Position numbers and translations under genes: made by a program
Shown: positions 56,612 through 64,000 of the stretch, in pieces
Layout of the letters: the number at the start of each line of letters is the position of its first letter
Position numbering within the stretch: position 1 is the first letter of the stretch
The notes under the pieces: generated by a model
Databases searched by the model: none
Told to the model about the DNA's origin: nothing
Seen by the model: only the letters and a program-made list of their open reading frames with translations
From: Aureimonas sp. SA4125
Lineage (GTDB): Bacteria > Pseudomonadota > Alphaproteobacteria > Rhizobiales > Rhizobiaceae
NCBI RefSeq assembly: GCF_019973775.1
Contig: NZ_AP025032.1
Location: forward strand, 1,736,001 to 1,800,000
DNA length: 64,000 nucleotides
Reading direction: 5' to 3'

Positions 56612-58159
56612 ATGGCTCCCATTCTCGAGATGCGCGGCATCACCAAGACATTTCCCGGCGTCCGGGCGCTCGACAACGTCAACCTGACGGTGCGGCAGGG
56701 CGAAATCCACGCCATTTGCGGGGAAAACGGCGCGGGCAAGTCGACCCTCATGAAGGTCCTGTCGGGCGTCTATCCGCACGGCACCTATGAGGGCGAGATC
56801 CGCTACGAAGGTGAGGCGCGCGAATTTTCCGGCATTACCGATTCCGAGCATCTCGGCATCATCATCATCCATCAGGAACTGGCGCTGGTGCCGCTTCTGT
56901 CGATCGCCGAGAACATGTTCCTCGGCAACGAGGTGGCGCGCTACGGCATCATCGACTGGAACGCCGCCAATCAGCGCACGGCCGAACTTCTCGCCAAGGT
57001 CGGGCTGAAGGAATCGCCGACGACGCTGATCAAGGATCTGGGCGTCGGCAAGCAGCAGCTGGTCGAGATCGCCAAGGCGCTCGCCAAGGACGTGAAGCTG
57101 CTCATTCTCGACGAGCCGACGGCGAGCCTCAATGAGAGTGACAGCCAGGCGCTCCTGAACCTTCTGCTGGAGTTCAAGGCGCAGGGCATGTCGGCCATCA
57201 TCATCTCACACAAGCTGAACGAGATCTCGCGGGTCGCCGACCAGATCACCGTGCTGCGCGACGGCTCGACCGTCTCGACGCTCGACTGCAAGAAAGAGGC
57301 GATCTCGGAAGATCGCATCATCCGCGACATGGTCGGCCGCAGCCTTGCCGACCGCTATCCGCCGCGCACGCCGAACATCGGCGAGATGCTGCTGGAGGTG
57401 ACCAACTGGAACGCCTTCCATCACCTGAGTTCCAAGCGCCAGGTCCTGTCCGACATCGCTATCAATGTGCGCAAGGGCGAGGTGGTCGGCATTGCCGGTC
57501 TGATGGGGGCAGGGCGCACAGAACTCGCCATGAGCGTCTTCGGCAAGTCCTATGGCCGCAACATCTCCGGCGAAGTGCGGATGCATGGCAAGAAGGTGGA
57601 CGTCTCGACGATTCCCCGTGCCATTGAGGCCGGCATCGCCTACGTCACCGAGGACCGCAAGCAGTTCGGCCTGATCCTCGACGACGACATCAAGCAGAAC
57701 ATCTCGCTCGCCAATCTCGGCGGCATCTCCAAGGGCGGCGTGATCGACAATCACCGCGAGCGCTCGGTCGCCGAGGAATTCCGCGACAAGCTGAAGATCC
57801 GCTGCTCCGGCATCTTCCAGAAGACGCTGAACCTCTCCGGCGGCAACCAGCAGAAGGTCGTCCTGTCGAAGTGGCTGTTCTCGGGGCCGGAACTTCTGAT
57901 CCTCGACGAGCCGACACGCGGCATCGACGTCGGCGCGAAGTTCGAAATCTACACCATCATCAACCAGCTGGCGAACGAGGGCAAAGGCGTTCTCGTGATC
58001 TCGTCGGAAATGCCGGAACTCCTCGGCATCTGCGACCGGATCTACGTCATGAACGAGGGCCGGATCGTGGCCGAGATGCCGGCCGCCGAGGCGAGCCAGG
58101 AAAGCATCATGCGGGCGATCATCCGGTCAGGCCAGCAAGTCCAGGGTGACACGCTATGA
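56612..58159 (+). CDS. gguA: Sugar ABC transporter ATP-binding protein GguA (MmsA/XylG type)
   Basis: Double-domain sugar ATPase of 515 aa. Domain 1 has Walker [10 protein letters not shown], signature [15 protein letters not shown] and Walker [12 protein letters not shown]. Domain 2 has the usual degenerate Walker [11 protein letters not shown], signature [15 protein letters not shown] and [19 protein letters not shown] 56612 follows GGAGGAAAA. The 4-bp overlap with gguB shows coupling. It energises uptake of the ChvE ligands. Confidence 0.95.
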   Translation: MAPILEMRGITKTFPGVRALDNVNLTVRQGEIHAICGENGAGKSTLMKVLSGVYPHGTYEGEIRYEGEAREFSGITDSEHLGIIIIHQELALVPLLSIAENMFLGNEVARYGIIDWNAANQRTAELLAKVGLKESPTTLIKDLGVGKQQLVEIAKALAKDVKLLILDEPTASLNESDSQALLNLLLEFKAQGMSAIIISHKLNEISRVADQITVLRDGSTVSTLDCKKEAISEDRIIRDMVGRSLADRYPPRTPNIGEMLLEVTNWNAFHHLSSKRQVLSDIAINVRKGEVVGIAGLMGAGRTELAMSVFGKSYGRNISGEVRMHGKKVDVSTIPRAIEAGIAYVTEDRKQFGLILDDDIKQNISLANLGGISKGGVIDNHRERSVAEEFRDKLKIRCSGIFQKTLNLSGGNQQKVVLSKWLFSGPELLILDEPTRGIDVGAKFEIYTIINQLANEGKGVLVISSEMPELLGICDRIYVMNEGRIVAEMPAAEASQESIMRAIIRSGQQVQGDTL

Positions 58160-59358
58160 GCATCAAGACGGCCGACGAGCCGACAACGCCGCGCAGCGGC
58201 TTCGATTTCGGCTTCCTGAAGGCGCATATCCGCGAATACGGCATGCTGCTGGCCCTCGTCGTGATCATGATCTTCTTCCAGGTCATGACCAACGGCGTGT
58301 TGATGAAGCCGCTGAACCTGACCAATCTGGTGCTGCAGAACAGCTACATCATCATCATGGCGATCGGCATGCTGCTCGTCATCATCACCGGGCACATCGA
58401 CCTGTCCGTCGGCTCGGTTGCCGGCTTCATCGGCGGTCTGGGGGCCGTGCTGATGGTGAAGATGGGGCTCGACGGCTTCTCGTCGGCGCTGATCTGCCTG
58501 GCCGTCGGCGCCGTCGTCGGCGCGGCGCAGGGCTACCTCGTCGCCTACTTCAAGGTCCCGTCCTTCATCGTGACGCTGGCGGGCATGCTCGTCTTCCGCG
58601 GCCTGACGCTGAAGGTTCTGGGCTCCGCCTCGGTCGGCCCGTTCCCGGAGACGTTCCAGCTCCTTTCCAAGGGCTTCATCCCCGATTTCCTGTCGGCGGG
58701 CGGCGGCCTTCACATGACGACGATCGTCCTCGGCGCGCTTGCCGCGCTGGCGCTCGTCTATTTCAGCAACCGCGCCCGCCAGAAGCAGGCGAAAATGGGC
58801 AAGGTCGACGAGCCCTTCGGCCTCTTCCTCGGTCGCAACATCTTTATCGCCATGGCGATCATGCTGATCACCTACCTCATGGCGTCCTATCGCGGCTTCC
58901 CGAACGTGCTGATGGTCATGGCCGTGCTCATCGCCATCTACGGCTTCATGACGACCCGCACGACCATCGGCCGGCGCATCTATGCCGTCGGCGGCAACGA
59001 GAAGGCGGCGAAACTCTCCGGTATCAACACCGAGCGCCTGACCTTCCTCGCTTTCGTCAACATGGGCGTGCTCGCCGCGCTCGCGGGCCTCATCTTCGCC
59101 GCCCGCCTCAACTCGGCGACGCCGAAGGCCGGCGTCGGCTTCGAGCTTGACGTCATCGCCGCCTGCTTCATCGGCGGCGCCTCCGCCTATGGCGGCGTCG
59201 GCAAGGTCACGGGCGCGGTGATCGGCGCCTTCATCATGGGCGTGATGAACAACGGCATGTCGATCATGGGCATCGGCATCGACGACCAGCAGGTGATCAA
59301 GGGCCTCGTCCTTCTCGCCGCCGTCTGCTTCGACGTCTACAACCGCAACAAGGCCTGA
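58156..59358 (+). CDS. gguB: Sugar ABC transporter permease GguB
   Basis: Inner-membrane permease of 400 aa with about ten hydrophobic segments, RbsC/XylH family. The conserved [19 protein letters not shown] and [21 protein letters not shown] segments and the C-terminal [22 protein letters not shown] and [24 protein letters not shown] blocks are clear. The start overlaps the gguA stop (ATGA). A strong terminator follows. Confidence 0.95.
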   Translation: MSIKTADEPTTPRSGFDFGFLKAHIREYGMLLALVVIMIFFQVMTNGVLMKPLNLTNLVLQNSYIIIMAIGMLLVIITGHIDLSVGSVAGFIGGLGAVLMVKMGLDGFSSALICLAVGAVVGAAQGYLVAYFKVPSFIVTLAGMLVFRGLTLKVLGSASVGPFPETFQLLSKGFIPDFLSAGGGLHMTTIVLGALAALALVYFSNRARQKQAKMGKVDEPFGLFLGRNIFIAMAIMLITYLMASYRGFPNVLMVMAVLIAIYGFMTTRTTIGRRIYAVGGNEKAAKLSGINTERLTFLAFVNMGVLAALAGLIFAARLNSATPKAGVGFELDVIAACFIGGASAYGGVGKVTGAVIGAFIMGVMNNGMSIMGIGIDDQQVIKGLVLLAAVCFDVYNRNKA

Positions 59359-59386
59359 GCTTTCCGGCACTGACGGCATGAACCTG

Positions 59387-59420
59387 GGCCGGGCGCGGAG
59401 AAATCTGCGCCCGGCCTTTT
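59387..59420. terminator. Terminator after gguB, shared with the convergent PepSY gene
   Basis: A perfect 10-bp stem (GGCCGGGCGC / GCGCCCGGCC) is followed by TTTT on the plus strand and lies between convergent stops. Confidence 0.8.
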
Positions 59421-59424
59421 GCTG

Positions 59425-60843
59425 TCAGGCCATGCGCTGCCGCAGCCAAGGAATGCGGCGCACGAGGATGAGATCGATGGCCAGCATCGCGATGATCAGT
59501 GCGCCGCTCAGCGGGAATGCGATGCCGAGAACGACGACCATCGCCCAGAGCATGGGGTAGACGCTTCGCGAAGCCGGGTAGGGTGGCACGCCGAGACGCC
59601 CGGCGGGACGACGCTTCAGCCACATCACCACGGCGGCGACCGAGACGAGGATGATCGCAAGACACGTCGCCAGCATCAGGAGCTGGTTGGCGAGCCCGAA
59701 TTCCTGGCCCATGTGGATGTTGACCCCGAGCTCCACCGCTTTCGCCACGCTGCCATAGTCGGCATAGGCGATGTCGACGATCGGCTTGCCGCTGAACTGG
59801 TCGATGTGGATCGTCCGCTGTTTGTCGAGCGCGTCGGGAAAGATCGCCGCGGTGTAGACGCCGGTCGCGTCCGCGGGAAGGCTCATCTCGAAGCCGCGGC
59901 TGATGCCGGCAGTGCGCGCGATGGCGAGCGCGGCGTCGAGCCCGATGGGCTGCGGCGCTGCTGCCGGAACAAGCAATCCCGCGGCGGGCATGCCGGCGCC
60001 GGCCATTCCGGGCATTTGCGACATCGGCATCGGCGAGGTTTCGAGCGTCCAGGCCGTCGTCTCCATCGCATGAGCGGCATGCTCGTCCGAGACTGGCACG
60101 CTGTCCCAGAGCGCGGCGGGGTAACCGGTACCGGTCGCAGTCGTGATGGCCGTCAGCTGCCCGCCCCAGACGGTCGACCAGGGCAGTCCGGAGATCGCGA
60201 GAAACGCGATGAGGATGCCGGAAAACGCACCGGTCACGGCATGCAGGTCGCGCCAGAAGACGCGCTGGCGTGGCACGCCCCGCACGGTCACGACGCCGCC
60301 GCCCCGACGCCGGGGCCACCAGAGATAGAGGCCGGTGACGACGAGGATGATGGCAAAGCCGGCGATCGCTTCCATCACGCGGTTCGCGTAGACGCCGAAA
60401 TATTCCAGGCTGTGAATCTTGCGCACGACCTCGTTGAGCGTTTCGACCTTCAGGACGCTGCCCAGAACCGTTGCGTCGTGGGGATCGAGGAAGACGTAGG
60501 TAGTGCCGGCGTCGGTCGACAGCGTCACCCGCGCCGACTGATCCGGGCGCGCCGGATCGCGGAAGGCAATCGCCTTGCCGCCGGGAATCGCGGCCTCGGC
60601 ACGGGAGACGAGGGCGCTGGCCGGTGCGCCGAGGCCCTCCTGTTCGGCGACGACGTTGCGCGAGGCGTAGAAGGTATTGTCGATCTCGTCGCGGAACAAA
60701 TAGAGCGATCCCGTGACGGCAAGGACGATCATGAAGGGGATGGCGATCAGGCCGGCGTAGAAATGCCAGCGCCAGATCGCGCGATAGGCGTCGTTCACCG
60801 AGGACGCGCGAAGGCGCCCCTCGGAAAGGCTGAGTTCGGTCAT
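59425..60843 (-). CDS. PepSY-associated transmembrane protein
   Basis: A 472-aa protein of the PepSY_TM family with about four to five membrane segments and two PepSY-type periplasmic regions. It shows the typical WRWHFYAGLIAIPFMIVLAVTGSLYLF start, DLHAVTGAFSGILIAFLAISGLPWS and IHMGQEFGLANQLLML with membrane histidines. A Met/Pro/Ala-rich stretch near residues 270-290 (SPMPMSQMPGMAG) is compatible with copper binding. Relatives sit next to siderophore or copper uptake genes. It is followed upstream by a DUF2946-like gene 99 bp away. Confidence 0.85.
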   Translation of the reverse strand: MTELSLSEGRLRASSVNDAYRAIWRWHFYAGLIAIPFMIVLAVTGSLYLFRDEIDNTFYASRNVVAEQEGLGAPASALVSRAEAAIPGGKAIAFRDPARPDQSARVTLSTDAGTTYVFLDPHDATVLGSVLKVETLNEVVRKIHSLEYFGVYANRVMEAIAGFAIILVVTGLYLWWPRRRGGGVVTVRGVPRQRVFWRDLHAVTGAFSGILIAFLAISGLPWSTVWGGQLTAITTATGTGYPAALWDSVPVSDEHAAHAMETTAWTLETSPMPMSQMPGMAGAGMPAAGLLVPAAAPQPIGLDAALAIARTAGISRGFEMSLPADATGVYTAAIFPDALDKQRTIHIDQFSGKPIVDIAYADYGSVAKAVELGVNIHMGQEFGLANQLLMLATCLAIILVSVAAVVMWLKRRPAGRLGVPPYPASRSVYPMLWAMVVVLGIAFPLSGALIIAMLAIDLILVRRIPWLRQRMA

Positions 60844-60942
60844 GGCGGTTCTCTCTCTTGGACGCCGAGCGCTTCATGCGTCAGCGGTCGTCCTGTCGAC
60901 GGTGGCCGGCCGGAACTGCCGGTCGGCACATGGGCGTGACGA

Positions 60943-61329
60943 TCAGAGAGGGAGAGGGGGCGCCTGGGCGTTTTTGTGCAGGCCGACGTCGCCGCGCGAC
61001 GATCGCGTGACGACGAAGGGCGGGCGCTCGGCCGCGACGGAAAGACGCACCGGCAGGATTTCACCGGGATCGGTCTGCGGCGGCGGGGCAGCAAGGGAGC
61101 GACCGGCCTGGCAGGCAAGGGCACAGTCCGCCGCCGTCTGGTCCTGTCCCGGAGCGTGGCGGGGTCCGTGATCGCCGCCGGCCGAACAGATGACCTGCGT
61201 GCCGGGCAGGGCGGTCGCGCCGAGAGCGATGCCGCCGAGAAACAGCTGCACCAGAGCCATGACGGCGACGAAGGATGCGAGAACGCCCCCCGTGCTCCGA
61301 TCGGCCATGATGAGTCTGAGCTGTTTCAT
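60943..61329 (-). CDS. DUF2946-like protein
   Basis: A 128-aa protein with one N-terminal membrane segment (ASFVAVMALVQLFLGGIALGATAL), then a short Cys/His region (QVICSAGGDHGPRH and DCALACQAG) and a Pro/Arg-rich tail. The Cys-x-x-G-G-D followed by the CxxxC pair is typical of DUF2946 proteins, which are often found with copper or PepSY-type membrane genes. Its position upstream of the PepSY gene on the same strand suggests a metal-related pair. Confidence 0.6.
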   Translation of the reverse strand: MKQLRLIMADRSTGGVLASFVAVMALVQLFLGGIALGATALPGTQVICSAGGDHGPRHAPGQDQTAADCALACQAGRSLAAPPPQTDPGEILPVRLSVAAERPPFVVTRSSRGDVGLHKNAQAPPLPL

Positions 61330-61401
61330 CCCTGCCAGATGGCAGGAATTCTAGCGCTTGTCACTTACGTGTGATGCCGTACTCCGCGGCGTACGGGGAC
61401 C

Positions 61402-62169
61402 TCAGGATGCGGGGGAGCCGACAACGGACTTTGGCTCGGTCGTGATTTCCTTTTCGACGACGCCGCTCCTTTCCAGCCAGGACGCGATCGTCCACCAGAG
61501 CAGTGCCCAGGCGGCGCCTGCCGCCCAGCCGGCGATGACGTCGGTCGGCCAGTGAACGCCGAGATAGACGCGGCTGACGCCGATGATCACGGTGAGAAGG
61601 CTTGCCGTCGTCAGGAGGTAGATCTTTATCGACCGGCGGGTCTGCACCCGCGCGACGAGAACGGCGAGCGTCAGGTAGACGATCGCCGAGAGCATGGCGT
61701 GGCCGCTTGGAAAGCTCGCGGTGTAGGTCGTCATGCTGTGCGGCACGAGATCGGGCCGTGGCCGATCGAAGCCGAGCTTCAGGAGTGACGTCATGGCAAA
61801 GCCGCCGAGGATCGCGGCGAGCACGAGGAGCATGGACCGTCTGTTCCCCTGCATCCACAGGAAGCCGGCGACGGCGAGGGTGATCAGCGTCAGCACCGCA
61901 TTGCCGCCGAGCGCGGTGAAATCGCGCAGCACCTCCTGCATCCAGGTCGGCCCCAGCGGCTGCGCCGGATCGGCCGCATTGCGCAGCGCCAGAAGCAGGT
62001 AGGAATCGAAGCCGTGCGTCTCGCCCTCCATCACCTCGCCGGCGATCGCGAAGAAGGAGTAGATCGCAGCGGCTGCGATGCCAACCTTCGCGAGCGTTGC
62101 TGCTTCGACATGGTCGCGGCCCCAGACGACCCAGGCACGGATGTCGAGAAGCGGAATGGGTGCGGGCAT
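61402..62169 (-). CDS. PAP2-family phosphatase
   Basis: Membrane phosphatase of 255 aa with about five to six hydrophobic segments. The three catalytic motifs are KLGFDRPRPD, PSGHAM and SRVYLGVHWPTDV. It could dephosphorylate undecaprenyl pyrophosphate or phosphatidic acid. The start at 62169 (MPAPIPLLDI) is preferred, because upstream in-frame sequence is low-complexity. Orientation is opposite to the following nicotinamidase gene. Confidence 0.9.
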   Translation of the reverse strand: MPAPIPLLDIRAWVVWGRDHVEAATLAKVGIAAAAIYSFFAIAGEVMEGETHGFDSYLLLALRNAADPAQPLGPTWMQEVLRDFTALGGNAVLTLITLAVAGFLWMQGNRRSMLLVLAAILGGFAMTSLLKLGFDRPRPDLVPHSMTTYTASFPSGHAMLSAIVYLTLAVLVARVQTRRSIKIYLLTTASLLTVIIGVSRVYLGVHWPTDVIAGWAAGAAWALLWWTIASWLERSGVVEKEITTEPKSVVGSPAS

Positions 62170-62384
62170 GTCGGTCCGATCGGCGAAGGCAGGGCAGGAA
62201 CGGGTGGGGACGCAGGGTACGAGAAACGATATATGGGAGACGATCCCAGAGAACCAAACCAACTTGTCCCGGTGATGGCGGCAATTGGGCGGGCGCAAGG
62301 GCTGCGACTGGTCTCCGGCAGGGGAACTGCTACTCATCGGGAAGGCAGCCGGGTGCCTGGTCCGGAGCGAGGGGAAGCGACAGG

Positions 62385-63014
62385 ATGCGAGGCATTTCAG
62401 CACGGGACGCGCTTGTCGTGGTCGACCTGCAGAACGATTTTTGTCCGGGCGGGGCACTGGCGGTTGCCGACGGGCAGGCCGTCGTACCGCTGGTGAACCG
62501 GATCGGCCAGGCGTTCGAGAACGTCGTCCTCACGCAGGACTGGCACCCGCCGGGCCACATCTCCTTCGCCTCGACGCATGGCAGGGCGCCGTTCGAGACG
62601 GTGGAACTGGCCTACGGCACGCAGGTGCTGTGGCCGGACCACTGCCTCCAGGGCAGCGAAGGCGCCGCGTTTCATCCCGGCGTCGATCTGCGGGGAGCGC
62701 AGACGATCGTGCGCAAGGGCTTTCGCCATTCCGTCGACAGCTATTCCGGCTTTGTCGAGGCCGACCGGACCTCGCCGACCGGCCTTGCCGGCTATCTCCG
62801 CGAGCGCGGCGTCGAGCGGATCTTCGTCGCGGGTCTCGCGCTCGACTTCTGCGTCGCCTGGACCGCGGTCGACGGGCGCAACAAGGGGTTCGAGGTCGTG
62901 CTTGTCGAGGACGCCTGCCGTGCCATCGACGTCGCCGGGTCGCTGGAGCGGGCGATCGCGGATATGGAGGCGGCAGGCGTCATCCGCACAGGCATGGGAG
63001 CGTTAGGTTTCTAA
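62385..63014 (+). CDS. pncA: Nicotinamidase
   Basis: Cysteine hydrolase of 209 aa that converts nicotinamide to nicotinate for NAD salvage. The catalytic triad is visible as VVDLQNDF (Asp14), TIVRKGF (Lys) and LALDFCVAWTA (Cys). The metal site D-x-H-x-x-H is present in QDWHPPGHISF. The start codon has AAGCGACAGG upstream. The stop codon is directly overlapped by a repeat element. Confidence 0.93.
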   Translation: MRGISARDALVVVDLQNDFCPGGALAVADGQAVVPLVNRIGQAFENVVLTQDWHPPGHISFASTHGRAPFETVELAYGTQVLWPDHCLQGSEGAAFHPGVDLRGAQTIVRKGFRHSVDSYSGFVEADRTSPTGLAGYLRERGVERIFVAGLALDFCVAWTAVDGRNKGFEVVLVEDACRAIDVAGSLERAIADMEAAGVIRTGMGALGF

Positions 63015-63116
63015 AGCGGGATGGGTTTTCTTCGAATCGCCGTCCCGCTTTAGTCCTTTGTTTCCGCATGATCTCTTTCCGAAAGCCGGAAGCCACCTTT
63101 CGGGATCATGCTCTAG
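63013..63116. repeat. Mosaic intergenic repeat, copy B (modules 1 and 3)
   Basis: Module 1 (63013-63051) matches 20997-21035 in length and sequence with few differences. Module 3 follows at once and carries a 5-bp insertion in the left arm of its palindrome (CATGATC-TCTTT-CCGAAAG). Module 2 is absent. The element starts inside the pncA stop codon. Confidence 0.8.
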
Positions 63117-63211
63117 GTGTATGATCGCCGTCATCGACAACGAATACACTGGCAGCAGGTTGCGGTGGCAATCCTGGCTTCAGAATCATCAAGCGACCGA
63201 GGAATTTTTGC

Positions 63212-63664
63212 ATGGCCGACCCACAACCGCGCAAACCCTACCAGTTTCAGTGGGGAGATAGGGTCAGCCATTCCAACTTCGGTTTGGGTACGGTCAACGG
63301 GGTGCCTGTTGCCGTCGACGGAACCGACGCGTCTCCTCGCTTCAGCGTCGAGGATCGTGGCTGGAGGGTGCCGGTGGAATGGGACGATCCGGGACGAACG
63401 CCCGGATTGGTGAGCAGTGACTCCATCAAGATGATCGAGCGTCCCGACGCCAAAGGCGGCGCCTACTGGAACAATGAGTTCCAGACGCTTCTGGCTCAAC
63501 TCGCGAGCGCCCGATCAAGGACGGACGCCTATCTGGGCGAGGCGTTCCGGCATTCCCGGGGATCCCAGGTGGCCGCCATCCGCGAACTTGCCGAGGCCGA
63601 GCAGCAGATCCTCGCCAAGGTGCTCCAGTTCCTCAATGTGGATGAGACGGGCCGGCATGCCTGA
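63212..63664 (+). CDS. Hypothetical protein with a PcrA/UvrD-tail-like motif
   Basis: A 150-aa protein of unknown function. The N-terminal FQWGDRVSHSNFGLGTVNGVPV resembles the small Tudor-like module at the C-terminus of UvrD/PcrA helicases (GDxVxHxxFGxGxV) and of some other regulators. The second half is predicted helical (QTLLAQLASARSRTDAYLGEAF, AIRELAEAEQQILAKVLQFL). It lies alone between repeat copies B and C. Confidence 0.6.
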   Translation: MADPQPRKPYQFQWGDRVSHSNFGLGTVNGVPVAVDGTDASPRFSVEDRGWRVPVEWDDPGRTPGLVSSDSIKMIERPDAKGGAYWNNEFQTLLAQLASARSRTDAYLGEAFRHSRGSQVAAIRELAEAEQQILAKVLQFLNVDETGRHA

Positions 63665-63680
63665 CGCATCGGCGAGAGCC

Positions 63681-63780
63681 TAGAGCGCCGGGCGAAGAAG
63701 TGGGAACCGGTTTTTCGCCCGGCGCGGCAACTCGAAAGCCGGCGTTTCGCGCGATCCCGGAAAATCGCCCGGAACGCTAG
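63681..63780. repeat. Mosaic intergenic repeat, copy C (module 2, inverted)
   Basis: This 100-bp element is the reverse complement of module 2 at 21037-21135, with about a 5-bp deletion and scattered substitutions. It forms a perfect 12-bp stem (GCGCCGGGCGAA / TTCGCCCGGCGC, 63685-63696 and 63714-63725). TAGAG and CTAG border it. Confidence 0.8.
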
Positions 63781-63867
63781 GTCGCGCGCTTCCCGCAGTA
63801 TCTTTTTGTTGCGCCTGTTGCCGCGAACAGGCGAAGGCCACCGTTGCGCCCGCGCAACCAATGCGCG

Positions 63868-64000
63868 TCACCAGAAGCGCGTTCCGGGCGGTCCCTTGAA
63901 GGGGCCGGCGAGGGAGCGGGTGATCCAGCCGCCGTAGAAGTCGCCCTCCTGCGGCGTCACTTTTTCGCCGTCGACGAAGCAGGCGTCGACCCGGCCGGCA
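63868..64000 (-). CDS. C-terminal fragment of a DUF427-like protein
   Basis: The window edge truncates this gene; only its last 43 residues are visible. They read from AGRVDACFVDGEKV to FYGGWITRSLAGPF and end PGTRFW before TGA. The RVDACFVDG and GGWIT sequences resemble the end of DUF427 proteins. The 5' part lies beyond 64000. Confidence 0.5.
   Translation of the reverse strand, partial: AGRVDACFVDGEKVTPQEGDFYGGWITRSLAGPFKGPPGTRFW

Overview
The window is GC-rich chromosomal DNA of an alphaproteobacterium, most likely a member of the Hyphomicrobiales (Rhizobiales). The basis is the gene order (glyA-nrdR-ribD-ribE...ribH-nusB; plsX-fabH-ihfA-merR-tRNA-Pro; rplM-rpsI near argC and metY), alphaproteobacterial small families (DUF2842, DUF3563, cytochrome bc1 chaperone, COX15-type heme A synthase), a ChvE-GguAB sugar transporter and rhizobial-style intergenic palindromes. 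A family-level guess (for example Aurantimonadaceae) would be speculation. No rRNA, CRISPR array, prophage or plasmid backbone is visible.

Layout. 0.1-8.8 kb: one-carbon and riboflavin genes (glyA, nrdR, ribD, ribE, ribH, nusB) interrupted by a three-gene polar amino-acid ABC transporter, then an MFS gene. 8.9-16.4 kb: K+-independent proton pyrophosphatase, BamE, a bc1 assembly chaperone, DUF177, plsX-fabH, ihfA, a MerR regulator and tRNA-Pro(GGG). 16.8-19.5 kb: two-gene operon for the last two steps of non-phosphorylating L-arabinose oxidation. 19.6-21.9 kb: small orphan genes, a paired TetR-like operator, a mosaic repeat and a divergent formaldehyde-activating-enzyme paralogue without the catalytic histidine. 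22-31.6 kb: exopolysaccharide locus (polymerase, priming transferase, glycosyltransferase, export lipoprotein, Wzc-like co-polymerase with a degenerate kinase domain, FemAB/CelD-like protein, polysaccharide deacetylase). 31.7-35.4 kb: DUF2842, heme A synthase, argC, agmatinase. 35.55-36.97 kb: a complete IS256-family element with an 8-bp target duplication. 37-42.4 kb: TadE/G-like protein, rplM-rpsI, enoyl-CoA hydratase, CoA-binding protein, O-acetylhomoserine sulfhydrylase and a 44-aa membrane peptide. 42.5-48.7 kb: cupin, P450, SOUL protein, SRPBCC protein, GGDEF-EAL protein and a small secreted protein. 48.9-59.4 kb: sugar catabolism and transport. 59.4-64 kb: PepSY protein, DUF2946-like protein, PAP2 phosphatase, nicotinamidase, an orphan gene between two repeat copies, and the 3' end of a DUF427-like gene.

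How the genes work together. ChvE-GguAB imports L-arabinose, D-galactose and related aldoses. The divergent operon (GntR regulator, Gfo/Idh aldose 1-dehydrogenase, IlvD/Edd aldonate dehydratase, DgoK, DgoA, SMP-30 lactonase) can oxidise them to 2-keto-3-deoxy acids. The galactose branch would finish through DgoK and DgoA to pyruvate and glyceraldehyde-3-phosphate. The arabinose branch would finish through the distant 16.8-19.5 kb operon (L-KDA dehydratase and 2-oxoglutarate semialdehyde dehydrogenase) to 2-oxoglutarate. All functions are inferred from sequence recognition without database searches.
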